A DNA stretch of 39,374 bases. Source: CAWHOW01 sp050013795 (GTDB lineage: Bacteria > Bacteroidota > Bacteroidia > Bacteroidales > CG2-30-32-10). Positions 35,453 through 39,374 of this stretch are shown in pieces (within the stretch, counting starts at the first letter, position 1; each line of letters starts with the position of its first letter). Made by a program: the position numbers and the translations under genes. The DNA is taken from the NCBI GenBank assembly GCA_050013795.1, contig JBEKEO010000014.1:1-39374 (forward strand). The letters are read 5' to 3'. The notes beneath the pieces are model-generated. The model worked only from the letters and a program-made list of their open reading frames with translations, was not told the origin of the DNA and searched no databases.

Positions 35453-36082
35453 ATGAAAAAAATTATGATTGGGTTTATAGTATCAGTCGCAATGAGCGGA
35501 TATTCATTTGCACAAAAACCCTGCGATGCATTTACCACAAATGATGTAACATGGTATGGACTGGATTTCTCATTTGCAAAGATGATTGGTTCAGGCTTTG
35601 AAAGTCCGTCAAGTGTTAAGAATAATTTATTTAACTCGTGGAATATGTTATTCATTAACGAAGCTAAAAAATATGACCTTGCGAAATTCTTTAGTAAATC
35701 AAGCGTAAAAAATAATCTTGATATAGTAAGCGACAGAAACGGCAAAGTTGACGAAACAAAATTAGTGAGTTTAAATTCAACTGATACCGCTAATGTAAAC
35801 CAGGATATGATAAAGGATGCCATAAAGAAGTATTCGACAAAGGATGATAAAGGGCTGGGAATGGTATTTTTTGTAGAGTCGTTTAATAAATATAAAGAAA
35901 CCGCGACCATTTCAGTTGTGTTTTTTGATATAGCAACGAAAAATGTCTTGGTGATTAAAAAAATGAAAGGAATAGCAGCATCTGGAATTGGAGTAAGAAA
36001 TTATTGGGCTAGTGGAATATTTAAGATTTTGCAGCAATGCCAAACCAACTATTCCGGCTGGAAGAAAGAATTTTGCGGTTAA
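35453..36082 (+). CDS. Secreted protein of unknown function
   Basis: A 209-residue protein with a signal peptide (cleavage near YSFAQKP, ~21). The mature part is soluble, with a front motif DVTWYGLDFSFAKMIGSGF and a central stretch YSTKDDKGLGMVFFVESFNK. Pairs of Cys occur at the start and end (KPCDAF, QQCQTN, EFCG). I do not recognise a named family; similar proteins with a TxYGLDFS-like start occur in Bacteroidetes by my memory. The gene stands alone with a long empty upstream region, a promoter box and a strong ribosome site, suggesting individual regulation and high expression. It converges on a small gene 2 bases after its stop. Confidence 0.75.
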   Translation: MKKIMIGFIVSVAMSGYSFAQKPCDAFTTNDVTWYGLDFSFAKMIGSGFESPSSVKNNLFNSWNMLFINEAKKYDLAKFFSKSSVKNNLDIVSDRNGKVDETKLVSLNSTDTANVNQDMIKDAIKKYSTKDDKGLGMVFFVESFNKYKETATISVVFFDIATKNVLVIKKMKGIAASGIGVRNYWASGIFKILQQCQTNYSGWKKEFCG

Positions 36083-36084
36083 AA

Positions 36085-36327
36085 TTATTTTACGATTTCA
36101 TATCTTAATCCGCCCTTATGTTTGTTAAACATGGCTTTATCTGTAAGGTTGGAGAATTTGCTATTTAATACTTCATAATAAAAGTTCCTGATGTTCGGGC
36201 TTTCATTAATTGCCTTACTTACAAAATAAGTGTGGCTGTTCCCCTTATTGGTTTGTAATCCAATTGCTTTTGAGAAGTTTAAATAAACAGCATTTTCAGT
36301 AAGAGGCTTCTTTAATCTTTCTCCCAA
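36085..36327 (-). CDS. Small protein of unknown function with TTG start
   Basis: There is no ATG in this frame. The TTG at 36327 is preceded by AGGAGG (36335-36340) with a 7-base gap, an ideal Shine-Dalgarno arrangement. The product is about 80 residues, basic, with no signal peptide or membrane segment (LTENAVYLNFSKAIGLQTNK near the start, ending KGGLRYEIVK). I know no family. It may be a real small gene or the remnant of a larger one. Its stop is 2 bases from the stop of the convergent secreted-protein gene. Confidence 0.4.
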   Translation of the reverse strand: MGERLKKPLTENAVYLNFSKAIGLQTNKGNSHTYFVSKAINESPNIRNFYYEVLNSKFSNLTDKAMFNKHKGGLRYEIVK

Positions 36328-36414
36328 TTGGTTACCTCCTTTTATAGGCAATCTGACAAAATGCTATAATATTGTATCTTCGCAACTATAAATGTAATTT
36401 GATCTTATACAAAA

Positions 36415-36840
36415 ATGAACAAAATTGATCTGATTGATACGACCGAAATAAAAGTGAGATTTAATGAGGTGGATTTTATGGGAGTTGTATGGCATGGAAA
36501 TTATGTGAAGTATCTTGAAGATGGGCGTGAATCTTTTGGTGAAAAATATGGCATTCATTATCTCGATTTTTTAAATGCTGATATTATAGTCCCATTGGTC
36601 AATATTGAAATTGACTTTAAGAGCCCCTTGAAATATAGAGAAAAGGCTATTGTTCAGACAAAATATGTTGATTGCGAGGCTGCCAAACTGATATTTGAAT
36701 ATGTTATTTCAGGGAGTTCAAATAATGAAATTATTGCAACTGCAAAGAGTGTACAGGTATTCCTTAACAGAAATATGGAATTATTACTGACTTTCCCCAA
36801 TTTTTTTCTCAACTGGAAACAAAAGATGTTACGTCTTTAA
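36415..36840 (+). CDS. Hot-dog-fold acyl-CoA/acyl-ACP thioesterase (4HBT-like)
   Basis: A 141-residue hot-dog protein. The catalytic block EIKVRFNEVDFMGVVWHGNY has Asp 20, with the GVVWHGNY loop that in 4-hydroxybenzoyl-CoA thioesterases carries substrate-binding residues. KYLEDGRESFGEKYG follows as the central helix. It hydrolyses acyl thioesters; in aryl-polyene and flexirubin clusters such enzymes release or edit polyene chains. It leads a five-gene block with ketosynthases and an ACP, 30 bases ahead of the first, which suggests one operon. The exact acyl substrate is not shown. Confidence 0.85.
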   Translation: MNKIDLIDTTEIKVRFNEVDFMGVVWHGNYVKYLEDGRESFGEKYGIHYLDFLNADIIVPLVNIEIDFKSPLKYREKAIVQTKYVDCEAAKLIFEYVISGSSNNEIIATAKSVQVFLNRNMELLLTFPNFFLNWKQKMLRL

Positions 36841-36870
36841 AAAAGGCACTATCGAAAATTCCTTTGAAAA

Positions 36871-38016
36871 ATGAGTGAAGTTTATATTGCCACCGAAAAT
36901 ATTATAACATCTTTGGGTTTCACCACTGAAGATAATTGTAATGAAATAAAGAAAGGTTCAACAGGAATTACTTTGATAGATGATCCGAAGCTTGCGCCTA
37001 ATAGCTTTTATGCTTCATTAATTAATTCAGATGACCTTTCATCTAGGTTCCGGAATATAGATAATCCAGATAAGTTCACTCGATTTGAGCAGTTAGCAAT
37101 ACTTTCCATAAAAGATGCAATAAGCAAAACGAGCATTAATGTTAGTAATCATAATACTCTATTTATTCTTTCCTCAACGAAAGGAAACATTGATGTTTTG
37201 GAAAAGGAAAAGTATTTACAATTTGGAGAAGAACGACTTTACCTACATGATACCGCAAAGTTGATTCAACAATATTTTGGAAATCCGAACACACCATTGG
37301 TAATTTCAAATGCCTGTATTTCAGGAGTGATTGCTATCATTGCTGGAAGCATGATGATTCGTATAGGGAGATACGAAAATGTTGTAATAACCGGAGCTGA
37401 TATTCTTTCCAAATTTGTTATTTCAGGCTTTCAGTCTTTCCAATCATTAAGCAGCGGTCCATGTAAACCCTTTGATAAAACAAGAGATGGCTTAAGTCTG
37501 GGAGAAGGTTGTGCAACTGTTATTTTAACTTCAGATAAAAATATTTCCAATCATCAGCAGATAATTGTTGGCAACGGTTCTTCACGCAATGATGCGAATC
37601 ATATTTCAGGACCATCAAGAACCGGAGATGGGCTTTATCTTTCTATTCGGAAAACCATTAACGATTTTCCTGCCGATAAAATTAATTTTATTTCCGCGCA
37701 TGGTACCGCAACCCCATATAATGATGAGATGGAAGCGATTGCCATTAACCGTGCAGGATTGGAGAATATTCCTGTAAATAGTTTTAAGGGATACTTTGGT
37801 CATACACTTGGTGCTGCCGGAATTATTGAATCTGTTCTTAGCATTTATTCGCTTAAAAATAATATTTTATTCGGAACAGCCGGATTTAATGAGATTGGAG
37901 TTTCCGGGAAGATCAATATTATTAATAAGACCTTTGAAAAGAAATTATCAAGTTGTCTTAAAATCGCTTCCGGTTTTGGCGGATGTAACGCCAGTATAAT
38001 TTTTCATAAAGCATGA
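36871..38016 (+). CDS. Beta-ketoacyl-ACP synthase (KAS I/II type)
   Basis: A 381-residue ketosynthase, somewhat short for FabF/FabB (about 410). The active-site triad is intact: Cys 149 in VISNACISGVIA, His 277 in ISAHGTATPYND, and His 311 in FKGYFGHTLGAAG. The Gly-rich loop before the end (ASGFGGCNASIIF) is present. It condenses malonyl-ACP with an acyl primer. Its neighbours (thioesterase, half-ketosynthase, ACP, second ketosynthase) point to an aryl-polyene, flexirubin or dialkylresorcinol type pathway rather than housekeeping fatty-acid synthesis. Its stop overlaps the next start (ATGA). Confidence 0.9.
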   Translation: MSEVYIATENIITSLGFTTEDNCNEIKKGSTGITLIDDPKLAPNSFYASLINSDDLSSRFRNIDNPDKFTRFEQLAILSIKDAISKTSINVSNHNTLFILSSTKGNIDVLEKEKYLQFGEERLYLHDTAKLIQQYFGNPNTPLVISNACISGVIAIIAGSMMIRIGRYENVVITGADILSKFVISGFQSFQSLSSGPCKPFDKTRDGLSLGEGCATVILTSDKNISNHQQIIVGNGSSRNDANHISGPSRTGDGLYLSIRKTINDFPADKINFISAHGTATPYNDEMEAIAINRAGLENIPVNSFKGYFGHTLGAAGIIESVLSIYSLKNNILFGTAGFNEIGVSGKINIINKTFEKKLSSCLKIASGFGGCNASIIFHKA

Positions 38017-38648
38017 ATGAAAAACTTATCATAAAAAGTGTATGTAAGATCAGGAATAATAAAATTTTCTTGGACGAAGACCTGTTATTTAGTCTTGCCA
38101 AGGATAATGCGAATCCATCGGTTTTTATGAAGAATGCGTATAAGCACTTCAAGATAAATTATTCCAAATTTTTTAAAATGGATAATTTAAGCAAACTCGG
38201 GTTTCTTGCCGCAGAAATTCTTATTAACAAAAGCAATGTTTTTTCTTTTAGTCCAGAAGAAACAGGTATCGTTATTTCAAATTCATCTTCTTCGCTTGAT
38301 ACAGATAAAACATTTAATGACACAATCAAAGACAGTGAAAGTTATTTCCCTAGTCCTTCAGTATTTGTTTATACACTGCCTAATATTTTGATTGGAGAAA
38401 TATGTATCAGACATGAAATAACAGGAGAAAACACCTTTTTTATAAGTGAGAAATTCGATCCTGATTTAATTTATAATTATATCTCGGATTTGTTTGAATA
38501 TGGCAAAGTGCAACATTGTATAACTGGTTGGGTAGATTTTCTTTCTGATAAATATGATGCAGTGCTTTATTTAATTGAAAAGGATAAGGATGAGAGAATC
38601 AATAGTAATATATTTAATCCAGAAAATATCTTACAATTATATACATGA
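38013..38648 (+). CDS. Truncated ketosynthase-like protein without active-site Cys
   Basis: A 211-residue protein that aligns by eye to the N-terminal half of ketosynthases. LSKLGFLAAEILINKSN and EETGIVISNSSSSLDTDK fit the early fold, and SPSVFVYTLPNILIGEICIR fits the region that normally holds the nucleophile, where Cys is absent. ITGENTFFI follows as in KAS. The C-terminal half with both His residues is missing. It is likely a structural partner, like a chain-length factor, or a scaffold. It overlaps the ketosynthase gene before it and the ACP gene after it by 4 bases each (ATGA), so tight coupling favours a working role rather than decay. Confidence 0.7.
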   Translation: MNEKLIIKSVCKIRNNKIFLDEDLLFSLAKDNANPSVFMKNAYKHFKINYSKFFKMDNLSKLGFLAAEILINKSNVFSFSPEETGIVISNSSSSLDTDKTFNDTIKDSESYFPSPSVFVYTLPNILIGEICIRHEITGENTFFISEKFDPDLIYNYISDLFEYGKVQHCITGWVDFLSDKYDAVLYLIEKDKDERINSNIFNPENILQLYT

Positions 38649-38671
38649 TTATAAAATTAAAACCCAATAAT

Positions 38672-38929
38672 ATGGAAGAATTAATAGAAAAGTTAAAGAA
38701 AGAAATTATTGAAGCGCTAAACCTTGAAGAGGTCAATGTTGAGGATATAAAAGCTGATGCTCCTCTTTTTATGGAAGGATTGGGTCTCGATTCAATAGAT
38801 GCCCTTGAACTTACCGTTTTGCTTGAAAAGAAATACGGACTAAAAATTAAAACGGCTGAAGAAGGAAAGAAAATATTATTTTCCGTAAAATCTATGGTAG
38901 AATATATTCAACAAAATCAAAAGAAATAG
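38672..38929 (+). CDS. Acyl carrier protein
   Basis: The frame opens at ATG 38645, overlapping the previous stop, but ATG 38672 gives the usual ACP start (MEELIEKLKKEI) and 85 residues. The phosphopantetheine Ser is residue 41 in GLGLDSIDALEL, followed by VLLEKKYGLKI, so the carrier is functional. It is acidic and all-helical. Cluster-specific ACPs of this kind hold the growing chain in aryl-polyene and dialkylresorcinol pathways. The second ketosynthase starts 2 bases after its stop. Confidence 0.92.
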   Translation: MEELIEKLKKEIIEALNLEEVNVEDIKADAPLFMEGLGLDSIDALELTVLLEKKYGLKIKTAEEGKKILFSVKSMVEYIQQNQKK

Positions 38930-38931
38930 TA

Positions 38932-39374
38932 GTGAGTCAAAAGGTATTTGTTACTGGTATCGGGATAATTTCAGCTATTGGCAATAATGTCAATGAGACG
39001 CTTGAGTCCGTTTATCTTGGAAGATCAGGACTCGGATTTTCCGAATTCTTATCAACCAAATATAAAAACGAAATACCTGTTGCCGAAGTAAAGTTTTCCA
39101 ATGAAAAGCTTGGAGAAAATTTAGGCTTACATTCTTCACAATCATACACTCGTACAGCATTGCTGGGTTTATGTGCCGTAAAAGAAGCTATGATCAATGC
39201 AAGGATTGAAAATATTACTGATGCAAAGACTGGGCTTATTTCTGCTACATCAGTTGGCGGAATGGATAGAAGCGAGATATTCTACAAGGAATTTTTACGC
39301 GATAACAAAAAAGGCAGATTACGAAATATAATTGGTCATGATTGTGGTGACAGCACCGCGAAAATTGCAGATTA
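38932..39374 (+). CDS. Beta-ketoacyl-ACP synthase, N-terminal part, cut by the window edge
   Basis: A GTG at 38932, 2 bases after the ACP stop, starts a frame open to the window end (147 residues visible). It begins with the typical ketosynthase N-terminus (KVFVTGIGIISAIGNNVNET) and runs through ARTALLG-like (YTRTALLGLCAVKEAMINA) and GLISATSVGGMD to SEIFYKEFLR. The active-site Cys and His residues lie beyond the edge. It is a second ketosynthase of the same cluster, distinct from the one at 36871. The GTG is chosen because no ATG lies nearer the conserved start. Confidence 0.85.
   Translation, partial: MSQKVFVTGIGIISAIGNNVNETLESVYLGRSGLGFSEFLSTKYKNEIPVAEVKFSNEKLGENLGLHSSQSYTRTALLGLCAVKEAMINARIENITDAKTGLISATSVGGMDRSEIFYKEFLRDNKKGRLRNIIGHDCGDSTAKIAD

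Noticed and set aside
35404..35910. 168-codon minus-strand frame opposite the orphan secreted protein
   Set aside because: The plus-strand gene has a promoter box, strong ribosome site and signal peptide; the minus frame has none of these.

Overview
The window looks like a chromosomal segment of an AT-rich member of the Bacteroidetes (Bacteroidota). The evidence is a T9SS type A sorting domain, a TonB-dependent receptor with an N-terminal carboxypeptidase-regulatory-like domain, paired SusD-locus-style lipoproteins of the DUF5689 type, an S46 dipeptidyl-peptidase, an RprX/RprY-like two-component pair, and several promoters of the Bacteroidetes type (TAnnTTTG at -7). Most of it is ordinary chromosomal gene content. 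I see no phage, CRISPR array, rRNA, tRNA or intact insertion sequence.

Layout, left to right. Positions 1-1254 hold the end of an unknown secreted protein and a T9SS-exported protein whose reading frame is broken. Positions 1451-5921 are a surface-uptake locus: a TonB-dependent receptor followed by two paralogous lipoproteins of identical length. Positions 5995-8783 (minus strand) are polA, split by an apparent 2-bp frameshift. A mannose-1-phosphate guanylyltransferase, a very basic lipoprotein and an S46 peptidase follow, then a response regulator and histidine kinase (13273-15617, minus) and a multi-span TMTC-like protein with TPR repeats. Positions 17943-24689 (minus) form a TetR, TolC, adaptor, RND efflux operon. 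A second TetR gene lies divergent to it, followed by asnS, rpoN and a small membrane protein.

Positions 29288-32338 (minus) encode two outer-membrane beta-barrel proteins and a membrane protein with an Mpv17/PMP22-like C-terminus. Positions 32405-34718 (minus) are a tightly coupled DNA-damage operon: a UmuD-like protease, a UmuC-like Y-family polymerase and an HMCES/YedK-like abasic-site crosslinking protein, with stop and start codons overlapping at both junctions. After a 734-bp gene-free stretch comes an orphan secreted protein. From 36415 to the right edge is the start of a fatty-acid-synthase-like biosynthetic operon (thioesterase, ketosynthase, a truncated ketosynthase-like protein, ACP, a second ketosynthase), which resembles aryl-polyene or flexirubin/dialkylresorcinol clusters and continues past the window.

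The observations most worth a second look are the two clean frame breaks (polA and the T9SS protein), the Cys at the substrate-specificity position of the S46 peptidase, the umuD-umuC-HMCES operon with a candidate operator, the catalytically empty half-ketosynthase, the Mpv17-like protein, and the 19-bp leader shared between a tetR gene and asnS. I did not find a clearly new multi-gene system. Several start codons were moved downstream from the longest frame to an ATG, because the longest frame began at TTG or GTG just before a signal peptide or conserved N-terminus.
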